A DNA stretch of 64,000 nt from Akkermansiaceae bacterium (lineage in GTDB: Bacteria > Verrucomicrobiota > Verrucomicrobiia > Verrucomicrobiales > Akkermansiaceae). Location of the stretch: positions 248,001 to 312,000 of the forward strand of contig JACKQB010000002.1 of assembly GCA_024233115.1 (NCBI GenBank). Reading direction: 5' to 3'. A program made the translations under genes and the position numbers. Under the pieces are notes generated by a model, which was not told the origin of the DNA, searched no databases, and saw only the letters and a list, made by a program, of their open reading frames with translations. Each line of letters begins with the position of its first letter. The stretch's first letter is position 1. Positions 43,650-51,425 of this stretch are shown here, one piece after another.

Positions 43650-44762
43650 CTATTCAAATCTGAGTGCTTCGGCGGCTTTGATTTTCATACCGTAGGCGGC
43701 GGGGTAAAGCGCCCCCGCCATACCGGTCAGCATGGCGAGCACCACGACGGTCAACACCACCATCGGGTTGATGTTCGTGTCCACATAGCCCTGGAGAAAC
43801 GGCAGCGACTTCAGCAGCAGCATCGCGGCCTTGCTGAGGACGATTCCCAGGATCACGCCGAGCAGTGACACCATCACCGACTCACCAAAAATCAACTGGG
43901 CAATCTGACCCCGGGAGAACCCGCAGACACGCAGGATGGCGATTTCGCGTATCCTTCCGTAAACCGACATGATCATGGTATTGGCCACACTCAGCCCACC
44001 TAACAAAAACGCACATCCCCCGACCACCCAGCCGGTGGTTTTGAGTATTTTAAACTGCGAGTAGCTCTGGCTGAATTCATCATTCTCCATCGCCACGAGT
44101 TCAGGGTGGTTTTTCTCGACATATTCACGGAAGGCCTCCGCACCGTCCTGATCACTGAGTTTGATCGTTGCCACCGAGACATTCCCCTCTTTGTGGAAAT
44201 ACGACTGGCAGAGTTTGAGCGGCATAAAGACCCCGCCATCCTCAAAGCCGTTTTCAGTTTTGATGATGCCTGCGACGGGAAACTTTTCGTTTCCAATGGC
44301 CACATCCTCGCCTACCACGGCATTGAGAAATTCGGCGGCACGAGAACCGATGACGATAGCATTACCATCCTCGGTAAAATCATCCGCCGATCCTGAAACC
44401 CACTCGGATGATTTCAGTCGCGCAGCATCCGTGCGGATGCCAAAACACGTGATCACCGGTTGCTCGGGACTGGAAACAATACCAAACAACGCCGGCTCGG
44501 CGCGCTCGACCATGGCGAGTCCATTCAGCTCGTCAACCACGTCGATTGGTACAGAGCTGAAAAAGAGATCCGATACGTTTTTCTCAAACACGATCATCTC
44601 ACTGTCACTGCTCAGAATGCGTTCGAACATGTGGATCGCCCCTTGCAGGATCGTCACGACACATAACATCGTGGCGACGCCAAAGGCGATCCCCGTGGCG
44701 CCGATGGCAGTGCGCACACGATGTCGGCGGAGGTTGGTGCTGATCAGTCGTAATAAACTCAT
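43650..44762 (-). CDS. ABC transporter permease (FtsX/MacB-like)
   Basis: 370 residues with the four-helix topology of MacB/LolC permeases: one N-terminal membrane helix (TAIGATGIAFGVATMLCVVTIL), a large periplasmic domain of about 220 residues, and three C-terminal helices, the first containing VGGCAFLLGGLSVANTMIMSVYGRIREIAILR, the classical FtsX-domain signature. Its start overlaps the stop of the polyprenyl synthase gene. Partner of the ATPase at 42972. Possible substrates are a lipid, peptide or lipoprotein; the neighbours suggest an isoprenoid, but that is inference. Confidence 0.93.
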   Translation of the reverse strand: MSLLRLISTNLRRHRVRTAIGATGIAFGVATMLCVVTILQGAIHMFERILSSDSEMIVFEKNVSDLFFSSVPIDVVDELNGLAMVERAEPALFGIVSSPEQPVITCFGIRTDAARLKSSEWVSGSADDFTEDGNAIVIGSRAAEFLNAVVGEDVAIGNEKFPVAGIIKTENGFEDGGVFMPLKLCQSYFHKEGNVSVATIKLSDQDGAEAFREYVEKNHPELVAMENDEFSQSYSQFKILKTTGWVVGGCAFLLGGLSVANTMIMSVYGRIREIAILRVCGFSRGQIAQLIFGESVMVSLLGVILGIVLSKAAMLLLKSLPFLQGYVDTNINPMVVLTVVVLAMLTGMAGALYPAAYGMKIKAAEALRFE

Positions 44763-45697
44763 TGGGTACCGGTCATGGACAGTTCCTGCGCCTCATGCTG
44801 CCAGAAAGCAAGCTCATCCTCGAAGCGTTTCCGCATCGCGCTGAGAAAAACCCACTCCCTGCGCCCTGACACGAGGCGCTCGAGCACGGCGTCCCCCTTG
44901 GCGACGTAATGGAACATACGGTTCACTGCCTTGGAAACACCCTCGCAGACCGCGATGTTAGGGCGGCCTTTCCCGGCGTCCTGACGTACGGTTTTTCCGG
45001 TTGACTGCGATGAAGCACACACGTCCTTGAGGTCATCGGACACCTGATAGGCCAGCCCCCAGTAGGTGGCAAGCAGTTCGAGGTCACGCGATTCTCCGGC
45101 GCTCCCCAACATGGCTGGAAACGCCATCGCCATTTTCACCAGCGACACCGTTTTCCCGTAGGCCACCCGGATCACTTCCACGGAAGTCGCCTGAGGCGTC
45201 ATGTGGACATCCCTACTTTGCCCACCTAGAATACCACACACGCCGAGGCAGCGATCAAGGTATTCGGCAGCCTTGAGCCGCGCTGCCTTGTCCTGGTCCT
45301 GCATGGCCGACCAGAGCAGCGTGTAGCCCCGGTTGACCAGGGCCAAGGCGGCTAGTATGGCAGAGTCCTCTGCATAGATGGCGTGGACGGTGGGAAACCC
45401 GCGACGTTCCATCGCATCATCCATACACGGCAGGTCATCAAACAAGAGTGACGCCGTGTGCAAGTACTCCACACCTGTGGCAAGTTGCAGCGCCGAATCC
45501 TCGTTGATACCGACGGTGAGGCAAGTCTGGTAGGCGAGCTGGGCACGCACCAAGGCACCCGGATGTCTCAGGCAGTAACGCAGCGCCTCAGACACGGGTG
45601 CGTCATCCTTGAAGGATTCGGGCAACGATTGGCGGAACGCCCGGTCGCATTTTTCGGCAACGGGGTTAAGCCCCGTTGCCTGATTGATGAGTTTCAT
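44759..45697 (-). CDS. Polyprenyl diphosphate synthase (isoprenyl transferase, FPP/GGPP type)
   Basis: 312 residues, all-helical trans-prenyltransferase. The first Asp-rich motif is DDLPCMDDAMERRG (bacterial type with an insert), followed by the substrate regions LALVNRGYTLLW and GILGGQSRDVHM, and the second Asp-rich motif is YQVSDDLKDV. Product chain length cannot be set with confidence, but the motif type suggests C15-C20. It overlaps the ABC permease gene by 4 bases and follows yceI by 28, so isoprenoid synthesis, a lipid-binding periplasmic protein and an exporter are physically linked here. Confidence 0.92.
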   Translation of the reverse strand: MKLINQATGLNPVAEKCDRAFRQSLPESFKDDAPVSEALRYCLRHPGALVRAQLAYQTCLTVGINEDSALQLATGVEYLHTASLLFDDLPCMDDAMERRGFPTVHAIYAEDSAILAALALVNRGYTLLWSAMQDQDKAARLKAAEYLDRCLGVCGILGGQSRDVHMTPQATSVEVIRVAYGKTVSLVKMAMAFPAMLGSAGESRDLELLATYWGLAYQVSDDLKDVCASSQSTGKTVRQDAGKGRPNIAVCEGVSKAVNRMFHYVAKGDAVLERLVSGRREWVFLSAMRKRFEDELAFWQHEAQELSMTGTQ

Positions 45698-45725
45698 TTG
45701 ATGATGGGGTTGTTGATGGCCTTGT

Positions 45726-46274
45726 TTATTTTAACGTTCCCCTTAGCGTGAAACGCACCGTCACCAGTGGGTTCACCTTGAAGAGGCCGATCATCTTGAT
45801 AATGGGCAGATCGTGTTTTCTCGTATCAATGACAGCCGTGCCGCGGATTGTCATCTTGTTTCCTTTGGCCAGGACCTTGGCTGGGAATTCGATCACCTGG
45901 GTCACCCCGTGAATCGTTATTTTCCCCTTTGCCCAAGTACGTCCATCGGTACGCTTGGTAAAACTATCCAGGGTAAAGTTGCCCTTCGATTTTTTTTCCA
46001 ACCAGGAGATCATCTCGGTGTCACGCTTGTCTTTCCCGGTTTTCAGATTCAGGAAATCCCAGTCGAAGGTTACTTTGCTTGGCTTGTTGCTGGCCTTGTC
46101 GCCTTCGATGACAGCTGTGTAGCTGTCGAGTGTCCCAGTGAAACTGTCGCCCGTAGCCTTGACGTCGATCAGGACCGAGCTATTGGCTTTATCCACCTCG
46201 AAAGTGGTGGCATGGAGGCTGCCGATGACCCCGACAAGCGAGGCGGCGACGATGGGTAGATGTTGTAATTTCAT
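45726..46274 (-). CDS. YceI family periplasmic protein (polyisoprenoid-binding type)
   Basis: 182 residues with a signal peptide (LPIVAASLVGVIGSLHA). The YceI lipocalin-like barrel is clear: TTFEVDKANSSVLIDVKATGDSFTGTL, then KITIHGVTQVIEFPAKVLAKGNKMTIRGTAVIDTRKHDLPI. Members of this family bind polyprenyl chains such as ubiquinone-like isoprenoids (family knowledge). It is the first gene of the long minus-strand operon and directly precedes polyprenyl synthase, which fits that role. Confidence 0.93.
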   Translation of the reverse strand: MKLQHLPIVAASLVGVIGSLHATTFEVDKANSSVLIDVKATGDSFTGTLDSYTAVIEGDKASNKPSKVTFDWDFLNLKTGKDKRDTEMISWLEKKSKGNFTLDSFTKRTDGRTWAKGKITIHGVTQVIEFPAKVLAKGNKMTIRGTAVIDTRKHDLPIIKMIGLFKVNPLVTVRFTLRGTLK

Positions 46275-46406
46275 GATTTGTATTGGTTATTGGTGGTTGT
46301 TTGTTTTTGTTTGATTCAATGGAGCGACTTGTAATGTCGCAGAAAATTCCGAGACTATCGAAAATAATGAGGCATAGAAGTGCCCGGGTAAAGATCCCGA
46401 ATGGAT

Positions 46407-46913
46407 GGCAGTTCCAAACGCCTGTTGCCAACACAAGATGTGCTGCACACAGGCTTCGCGCTGAGTTCAAGAGTCAGCGCGAAAAATCAATCATCAAAGC
46501 CGGTAAACACCCGTCCGGGCATTTTTCAACCAGTAGTTCGTCAACATGGCCGGAGGCGGTGCTCTGGCCGACAAACGCGTCAAATACAACATTAGCTCAT
46601 GGCAGGAATCGTCCTGCTCGACTTTCGATACCTGTTGAGATGGCGAGCCCAACTCATACGCATCGCTCTCTTCGGCTGTTTTGCCAATTCCTTCTTCGCA
46701 ATGACAAACCGGCAAGTCCCGGTCGCTGCCTTTTGACGGGCACTGCCATTCATTGATGCCGTTGTAATCAGGATTGCCTCCTCCAGGGGTCCCCACCTCG
46801 TGTTTGTGAGGAAATGCCATACCCAGTGGCTCAAAAAGCTGGCACGGACAGTTGGGCAGAGCCAAAAAGACCGCCATCCATGTCGCCAGGAATATTTTGA
46901 TCGAGACTATCAA
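46407..46913 (-). repeat. Duplicated segment, copy A (gene plus 3' flank)
   Basis: Related to 55726-56233 over about 500 bases. Similarity covers the 139-residue gene and extends past its stop into the downstream non-coding sequence (shared GGCAGTTCCA, CACACAGGC and GCTGAG blocks). It stops just upstream of the start codon. The two copies have diverged clearly, so the duplication is old. Confidence 0.65.
46494..46913 (-). CDS. Cys/His-rich exported protein, paralog of 55814, unknown function
   Basis: 139 residues from a TTG at 46913, the position conserved in the second copy. A hydrophobic N-terminus (FLATWMAVFLALP) precedes CPCQLFEPLGM, PHKHEVGTPGGGNPDYNG, a CHCEEGIGKTA motif and the C-terminal RAPPPAM...NYWLKNARTGVYRL. 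The spaced Cys and His residues suggest a metal-binding periplasmic protein, with some likeness to DUF2946-type proteins, but I cannot assign it. It lies 219 bases downstream of the yceI start region in the same direction, though probably with its own promoter. Confidence 0.65.
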   Translation of the reverse strand: MIVSIKIFLATWMAVFLALPNCPCQLFEPLGMAFPHKHEVGTPGGGNPDYNGINEWQCPSKGSDRDLPVCHCEEGIGKTAEESDAYELGSPSQQVSKVEQDDSCHELMLYLTRLSARAPPPAMLTNYWLKNARTGVYRL

Positions 46914-47086
46914 TGTGAAGTTGTTACCTGGGCATTCTACATGATTTTGACGAGTTGTCAAAATATCGTAATCAAAATGGGTGGGGATTTATTCGGTCGC
47001 CGTAAAAGAGTTTCTCATACTCCTCGTAGAGGATCAAAGAGCTTGGATAGCTTTTCTACGTTGTCATTGGCATCCTACAGCCCACC

Positions 47087-47434
47087 TTAATCCATAGGCT
47101 GTTCATCTTTTAATGCCAGTATCAGCCCGCGGTTCGGGTCTTCAAATTGTGGATCGTGGCCTTTGGCGTAGTTAAAAAGCTCACGATGCATGTATTCGTA
47201 ATACGCCTCCTTTTGCTGGTTGTTAAGCCGGTGCCAGATCGTCACATTAAACGCGCGGGTGACCTTCTGCATCATTTTCAGCGTCAACCTTCTCCCCTTG
47301 CGGGCCTTTTGCACCTGCTTGTGCGTCAGCTGCTCGGTGGAAACATCGACCATTGCATGGTTGGATATCCCCCACTCATCCATCATCCGGTCAAGTGGCT
47401 GGGGTCCTAAATCACGTTGTTCCATGTCGCTCAT
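47087..47434 (-). CDS. Small helical protein with possible helix-turn-helix, unknown function
   Basis: 115 residues. Residues about 28-70 (HAMVDVSTEQLTHKQVQKARKGRRLTLKMMQKVTRAF) look like an HTH of Cro/LacI type, and the remainder is polar and helical (HRLNNQQKEAYYEYMHRELFNYAKGHDP). The ATG at 47434 is used; 47425 is an alternative. It is divergent from the 47517 gene. A DNA-binding role is only a suggestion. Confidence 0.6.
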   Translation of the reverse strand: MSDMEQRDLGPQPLDRMMDEWGISNHAMVDVSTEQLTHKQVQKARKGRRLTLKMMQKVTRAFNVTIWHRLNNQQKEAYYEYMHRELFNYAKGHDPQFEDPNRGLILALKDEQPMD

Positions 47435-47516
47435 GCCGTGCTTCTATCTTAGTAATCAGAAATTGGAAACTGAAATTGGAGTTTGGATTTTGGATTTTGA
47501 CACTTACAATACCGGC

Positions 47517-47789
47517 ATGCCCAGTAAGAAAGACATTCTCGATCTCTATTTCATGGACGCGCGGCACAAGCTGATCGATATCGCAGCCTACCTCGACCGG
47601 CTCGACCGACACGAAGGAGACTCCGATTTCCGGGCTGACGGGTTTCAGCAGGCACTCAAGGCCATGCTGGCGCCGGGCGACGTCCCCCGCGCCCAGGCCG
47701 TGCTCGAGGCCCTCTCCGACCACAGCACCGAACCCATCCCCAGAGCCACCATCCAGGGGGCCTTTGGGGCGGTGGCCGGTGACCAGTAG
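47517..47789 (+). CDS. Small conserved protein upstream of the TatD/EboE genes
   Basis: 90 residues, predicted helical: KKDILDLYFMDARHKLIDIAAYLDRLDRHEG followed by LKAMLAPGDVPRAQAVLEALSD. No catalytic residues stand out. It is the first gene of a plus-strand group leading to the TatD-like and EboE-like genes, and its acidic, helical character could suit a partner protein. I do not recognise the family with certainty. The T-rich leader at 47455-47500 precedes it. Confidence 0.65.
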   Translation: MPSKKDILDLYFMDARHKLIDIAAYLDRLDRHEGDSDFRADGFQQALKAMLAPGDVPRAQAVLEALSDHSTEPIPRATIQGAFGAVAGDQ

Positions 47790-47825
47790 TCGGTAGCCAG
47801 TTGGCAGAATCCAAATCACACAGCT

Positions 47826-48206
47826 ATGGGGAAATTTGCATCATCCGCGAAAGACCTGGAGGTTTATCAGTTAGCCTACAGGCAGGCGATGGAGCTATTT
47901 CATCTGAGCAATTCGTTTCCTTCGGAAGAAAAATACTCCCTGACCAGCCAAATCCGAAGGTCATCACGGTCTGTGCAAGCAAACCTCCGTGAAGCGTGGG
48001 CCAAACGTCGTTACGAAGCACATTTCATAAGTAAACTCACTGACTGTGATGGAGAGAATCAAGAAACCGATACACACATGGATTTTGCCAGGGATTGCGG
48101 ATATATTGACCCGGCAACTATCGTACGCCTTCAAGAAACCAACCAACAAATAGGCCGAATGCTTGGAAAAATGATTACCAACCCTCAACCGTGGATCATC
48201 GCGTAA
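47826..48206 (+). CDS. Four-helix-bundle protein of the IVP/S23 type
   Basis: 126 residues of the four-helix-bundle family originally seen as proteins encoded by 23S rRNA intervening sequences, and widely found as free genes: DLEVYQLAYRQAMELFHLSNSFPSEEKYSLTSQIRRSSRSVQANLREAWAKRR. No 23S rRNA is nearby. It lies 36 bases after the 47517 gene and 46 before the TatD-like gene. Function of the free-standing proteins is unknown. Confidence 0.9.
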   Translation: MGKFASSAKDLEVYQLAYRQAMELFHLSNSFPSEEKYSLTSQIRRSSRSVQANLREAWAKRRYEAHFISKLTDCDGENQETDTHMDFARDCGYIDPATIVRLQETNQQIGRMLGKMITNPQPWIIA

Positions 48207-48210
48207 GCGA

Positions 48211-48231
48211 CCGCCTACCGCCTACCGCCTA
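48211..48231 (+). repeat. Three tandem CCGCCTA heptads before the TatD-like gene
   Basis: Three perfect copies of CCGCCTA in the 46-base spacer between the four-helix-bundle gene and the TatD-like gene, followed by degenerate units (CTTACAA, CCTACTA). No Shine-Dalgarno sequence is visible before the ATG at 48253. Confidence 0.6.
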
Positions 48232-48252
48232 CTTACAACCTACTACTGAATC

Positions 48253-49050
48253 ATGAAATACATCGAACCACACGCCCACATGGTGAGTCGGACCACCGAC
48301 GACTACCAGGCCATGGCCATGGCTGGCTGCGAGGTCATCTGCGAACCCGCTTTTTGGGCAGGGTTTGACCGGACTTCGACCCAAGGGTTTTACGACTACT
48401 ACCGCCAACTCACCGATTACGAGCCGAAGCGCGCCGCCAAGTTCGGCATCAAACACTACAGCTGGCTTTGTATCAATCCGAAGGAAGCCGAAGACGCTGG
48501 TTTCGCCCGCGAAGTCATGGCCATCATTCCCGAGTTTCTCGACCAGGACAACGTGCTGGGCATCGGGGAAATCGGTATGAACAAAAACACGGTCAACGAG
48601 CTGGCCATTTTCGAAGAACATGTCGCCCTCGCGCAGAAATACGACCTCTCCATCCTGATCCACACCCCACACCTCGAAGACAAACTCAAAGGCACCCGCT
48701 TAACCATTGATGCTTTGAAAAACGCCCATGTCGATCCGGGCCGGGTCATCATCGACCACGTTGAGGAACACACCGCCGGACTTGTCCTCGATGCCGGTTT
48801 CTGGGCCGGTATGACGCTCTATCCTGAATCAAAGTGCAGCCTGCCCCGCGCTGTCGATATTCTGGAGAATTTTGGCACAGAAAACATCTGGATGAACTCG
48901 GCGTGCGACTGGGGTGTTTCGGACCCGCTCGCCGTTGCCAAGTGTATGGTCGAGATGAAAAAACGCCGGCATTCCGAGGAACTCATCAGCAAGGTCGTGT
49001 ATGACAATCCGGTGGAATTCCTCAGCCAGTCGAAGAACTTCAAAGTCTAA
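48253..49050 (+). CDS. TatD-like metal-dependent hydrolase (EboB-like)
   Basis: 265 residues, amidohydrolase TIM-barrel. The metal motif near the N-terminus is EPHAHM rather than the usual DxHxH, followed by GIGEIGMNK (conserved Glu), ILIHTPH, IIDHVEEHT and MNSACDWG (conserved Asp). This version, together with an EboE-like gene downstream, matches the hydrolase of the ebo cluster, which is linked to metabolite export in cyanobacteria and eustigmatophytes (family knowledge). eboC, eboD and eboF equivalents are not present in the window. Confidence 0.85.
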   Translation: MKYIEPHAHMVSRTTDDYQAMAMAGCEVICEPAFWAGFDRTSTQGFYDYYRQLTDYEPKRAAKFGIKHYSWLCINPKEAEDAGFAREVMAIIPEFLDQDNVLGIGEIGMNKNTVNELAIFEEHVALAQKYDLSILIHTPHLEDKLKGTRLTIDALKNAHVDPGRVIIDHVEEHTAGLVLDAGFWAGMTLYPESKCSLPRAVDILENFGTENIWMNSACDWGVSDPLAVAKCMVEMKKRRHSEELISKVVYDNPVEFLSQSKNFKV

Positions 49051-49052
49051 CC

Positions 49053-49259
49053 ATGGATCCTGACCAACTTGAACAACTCAAAACCACCCTCCGCCGGTTA
49101 TCTGCGGCGGAACAGGACCATTTAGCCGGTTTTCTGCTGATGGAACGCCTCAAACGCAACAAGCTTGTGATGCCAGCGCTCCATCAACGCATCGATGACG
49201 CTGACCCTGAAAACTGGCCATCATGGGAGAAAACCCAAGAAGCTCTCAAGGATGACTAA
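49053..49259 (+). CDS. Putative antitoxin-like small protein
   Basis: 68 residues starting two bases after the TatD stop, mostly helical (LEQLKTTLRRLSAAEQDHLAGFLLMERL) with an acidic C-terminus (DADPENWPSWEKTQEALKDD), the layout of antitoxins that accompany RelE-type toxins. The next gene starts inside its stop (8-base overlap), a typical toxin-antitoxin arrangement. Confidence 0.7.
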   Translation: MDPDQLEQLKTTLRRLSAAEQDHLAGFLLMERLKRNKLVMPALHQRIDDADPENWPSWEKTQEALKDD

Positions 49260-49506
49260 CACCCTGGTCTACATCCACTGTCTGGCAGCTGACCACCTCC
49301 AGCGGCTGGGTAATCGCGACGCTGTTATCCAGTTCATCCATGCTTTGGCTGCCAATCCGGAAACCGTAGGCGACTACCGACAAGCTGACCCGCGTGGACG
49401 CATGATTGAGGTGAAGCTGCTAGGCCGACAGGCTGTTCTCTTTTTCAACGACCCGTTTGCAGGTATCGTGAAAATTCTTGATATTCGCAACGTAGAGGCA
49501 TTGTAA
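49252..49506 (+). CDS. Putative RelE/ParE-like toxin or small companion protein
   Basis: 84 residues. The fold pattern (helix LQRLGNRDAVIQFIHALAANP, then strands GRMIEVKLLGRQAVLFFNDPFAGIVKILDIRNVEAL) resembles RelE/ParE-superfamily toxins, although the catalytic residues used by RelE are not obvious. The ATG at 49252 overlaps the end of the upstream antitoxin-like gene. It sits inside the TatD/EboE gene pair, so it may be an insertion into that cluster. Confidence 0.65.
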   Translation: MTNTLVYIHCLAADHLQRLGNRDAVIQFIHALAANPETVGDYRQADPRGRMIEVKLLGRQAVLFFNDPFAGIVKILDIRNVEAL

Positions 49507-49537
49507 GTTTTACGTTCTAAACTCCAAATACCAGGTT
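49504..49537 (+). repeat. AAACTCCAAATACCA leader before eboE
   Basis: TTCTAAACTCCAAATACCAG fills most of the 31-base gap before the TTG start of eboE. The same block occurs beside vsr and, with one change, before ridA. Confidence 0.4.
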
Positions 49538-50707
49538 TTGAAAATCGCTGACGCACATCTCGCCTACTGCACCAATATCCATCCTGCCGAAACCTGGGGG
49601 GAAACTTGGGAGGCACTCAAAAAACACACCTTATCTGTCCGGGATAAAGTCGCCCCCCCTGGCACCCCCTACGCTATCGGACTGAGGCTCTCAGCCGTCG
49701 CGGCCGGGGAGCTTCTCCAGGGTGACAACCTCGAGAATTTCCAGCAATGGCTCTCCGAGGAAAACTGCTACGTATTCACCATCAACGGTTTCCCCTATGG
49801 CTCGTTCCATGGCACCCGGGTGAAGGAGAAAGTCTATCAACCCGACTGGACAAGCAGCGAGCGACTCGAATATACGAACAATTTATTCATCATCATCGCC
49901 CAACTCTTACCAGAGGGAATCGAAGGTTCGGTTTCCACCCTCCCTGGATCATTTAAAGAATTCCATGCTGACGAAGCTGCCCTTTTCAAAAACCTGGAAG
50001 CCTGCGCAAAGTCGATTGAAGTATTATCGGGCTTATTCGAACGCGACCTCCACCTCGGGCTCGAGCCCGAGCCGCTGGGACACTTTGAAAACACCGAAGA
50101 AACGCTCGCTTTTTTTGAGCGGTTTCTCGATACCGTGGATGATCCCGAGCTGATCAAACGCCGCATCGGCATCAACTACGACACCTGTCACTTTGCGCTC
50201 GAATTCGATGACTGCCACAGATCGTTGGCCGCGCTGCGTGATGCGGGTCTACGCATTTCCAAAGTGCATCTATCATCTGCACTGGAATTCGACCCGACAT
50301 CTGAGGAAGCTCTGGAAAAAATTCGGGACTTTGACGAGCCCACCTACCTCCACCAGGTCATCGTCCAAGGACACAACGGCAAACTCGCGCGTTTCAAAGA
50401 CCTTCCTGAATACCTGGTAACCCGTTCCGACAAAGCCCCGACTCCTGACGCCCGAATCCTGTCAGCTGACGAAAAGGGTCGTATTCACTTCCACATCCCG
50501 CTCTACGCGCAACCCGAGCCACCACTGGCGTCCACCCAGGACCACGCCAGGGATGCGCTCGCCTACTTCCAGCAGCATCCCAATTTCTGCCGCCACTTTG
50601 AAATTGAGACCTACACCTGGGGCGTGCTGCCGGGTGCATTACAGATTCCGGTCGAGGACCAGATTGCCAGGGAATACGAATGGGTGCGAAGCAATATTTC
50701 GTTTTGA
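49538..50707 (+). CDS. eboE: Metabolite traffic protein EboE (xylose-isomerase-like TIM barrel)
   Basis: 389 residues from a TTG at 49538; the start KIADAHLAYCTNIHPAETW matches the EboE N-terminus. The protein is a sugar-phosphate-isomerase/xylose-isomerase-like TIM barrel: LGLEPEPLGHFENTEE, INYDTCHFALEF, ISKVHLSSALEFDP and the C-terminal HFEIETYTWGVLP. In cyanobacteria and other bacteria the ebo genes move a secondary-metabolite precursor out of the cytoplasm (family knowledge). It pairs with the TatD-like gene at 48253, with a small two-gene module between. Confidence 0.9.
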   Translation: MKIADAHLAYCTNIHPAETWGETWEALKKHTLSVRDKVAPPGTPYAIGLRLSAVAAGELLQGDNLENFQQWLSEENCYVFTINGFPYGSFHGTRVKEKVYQPDWTSSERLEYTNNLFIIIAQLLPEGIEGSVSTLPGSFKEFHADEAALFKNLEACAKSIEVLSGLFERDLHLGLEPEPLGHFENTEETLAFFERFLDTVDDPELIKRRIGINYDTCHFALEFDDCHRSLAALRDAGLRISKVHLSSALEFDPTSEEALEKIRDFDEPTYLHQVIVQGHNGKLARFKDLPEYLVTRSDKAPTPDARILSADEKGRIHFHIPLYAQPEPPLASTQDHARDALAYFQQHPNFCRHFEIETYTWGVLPGALQIPVEDQIAREYEWVRSNISF

Positions 50708-50744
50708 CTCGACGGGGATACCCTCACATGTAAATGAGGGTTTA

Positions 50745-50990
50745 GTGAGCTATATAATACTTCGTATTTCTTTCCTGTTAGTGATCGCACTTGATGAAAA
50801 AGGCAGCTCAATCACAACCCACTCCGCGATCCTGTTGCCTGACCTCACACCCGTCGCCCTGAAAACGCTTCCAGCCAACGAACGAGAAATCAAAGAAACT
50901 GTCTGGTGGGAGAACCACATGAAAAATCGGGATGCCGAAGCACAGAAACTACATCAACAGATAGAGGGCCAAGACCGCACAGACAAGTAA
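50745..50990 (+). CDS. Short open frame of uncertain status
   Basis: 81 codons from a GTG at 50745 with a polar C-terminus (KETVWWENHMKNRDAEAQKLHQQ). It is open and does not overlap the neighbours, but it has no SD sequence and no recognised homology, and the convergent ppnP gene begins just after. Kept because nothing else explains the 300 bases between eboE and ppnP. Confidence 0.3.
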   Translation: MSYIILRISFLLVIALDEKGSSITTHSAILLPDLTPVALKTLPANEREIKETVWWENHMKNRDAEAQKLHQQIEGQDRTDK

Positions 50991-51015
50991 CTCAACTTTC
51001 CCGTTTACAGGAAAT

Positions 51016-51333
51016 TCAAGACTCGATGTACGAGCAAATATACTGGCAAATCCCCTCACTGACTTCGATGGTAAAACCTGAATCAGCGGGAACATCAAAA
51101 TGCTCGCCAGCATTGAACCCGTCACTTCCATCCAGGCCGTCGAGCGTGACGATACAGGCACCTTCCGTGATCTCCATACGCTCGGCCTTTTTCGTTCCGA
51201 AGTGGTAACTCCCCGGATAGATCAGACCAAAGGTCTTGGTGGTTCCATCCTCAAGGGTAATCCCATGGGAGACGACTTTGCCATCAAAGTAGACGTTCGC
51301 TTTTGCCTCGGCAGTAACATTGGTAAATTGCAT
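51016..51333 (-). CDS. ppnP: Pyrimidine/purine nucleoside phosphorylase
   Basis: 105 residues, the whole family length. A small cupin: ANVYFDGKVVSHGITLEDGTTKTFGLIYPGSYHFGTKKAERMEITEG followed by FDVPADSGFTIEVSEGICQYICSY. It phosphorolyses several nucleosides in salvage. Monocistronic, convergent with the short 50745 frame. Confidence 0.95.
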   Translation of the reverse strand: MQFTNVTAEAKANVYFDGKVVSHGITLEDGTTKTFGLIYPGSYHFGTKKAERMEITEGACIVTLDGLDGSDGFNAGEHFDVPADSGFTIEVSEGICQYICSYIES

Positions 51334-51425
51334 AAGCGGAAGATCATCCCACTAGGCCCGGGAGGACAAGTGGGAATTCTGTCACCATCACATATTGATG
51401 AACCAACCCTGCCCCACCGCATCGC

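Noticed and set aside
48211..48231. CRISPR array from the tandem heptads
   Set aside because: The units are only 7 bases long with no spacers, and no cas genes are present.
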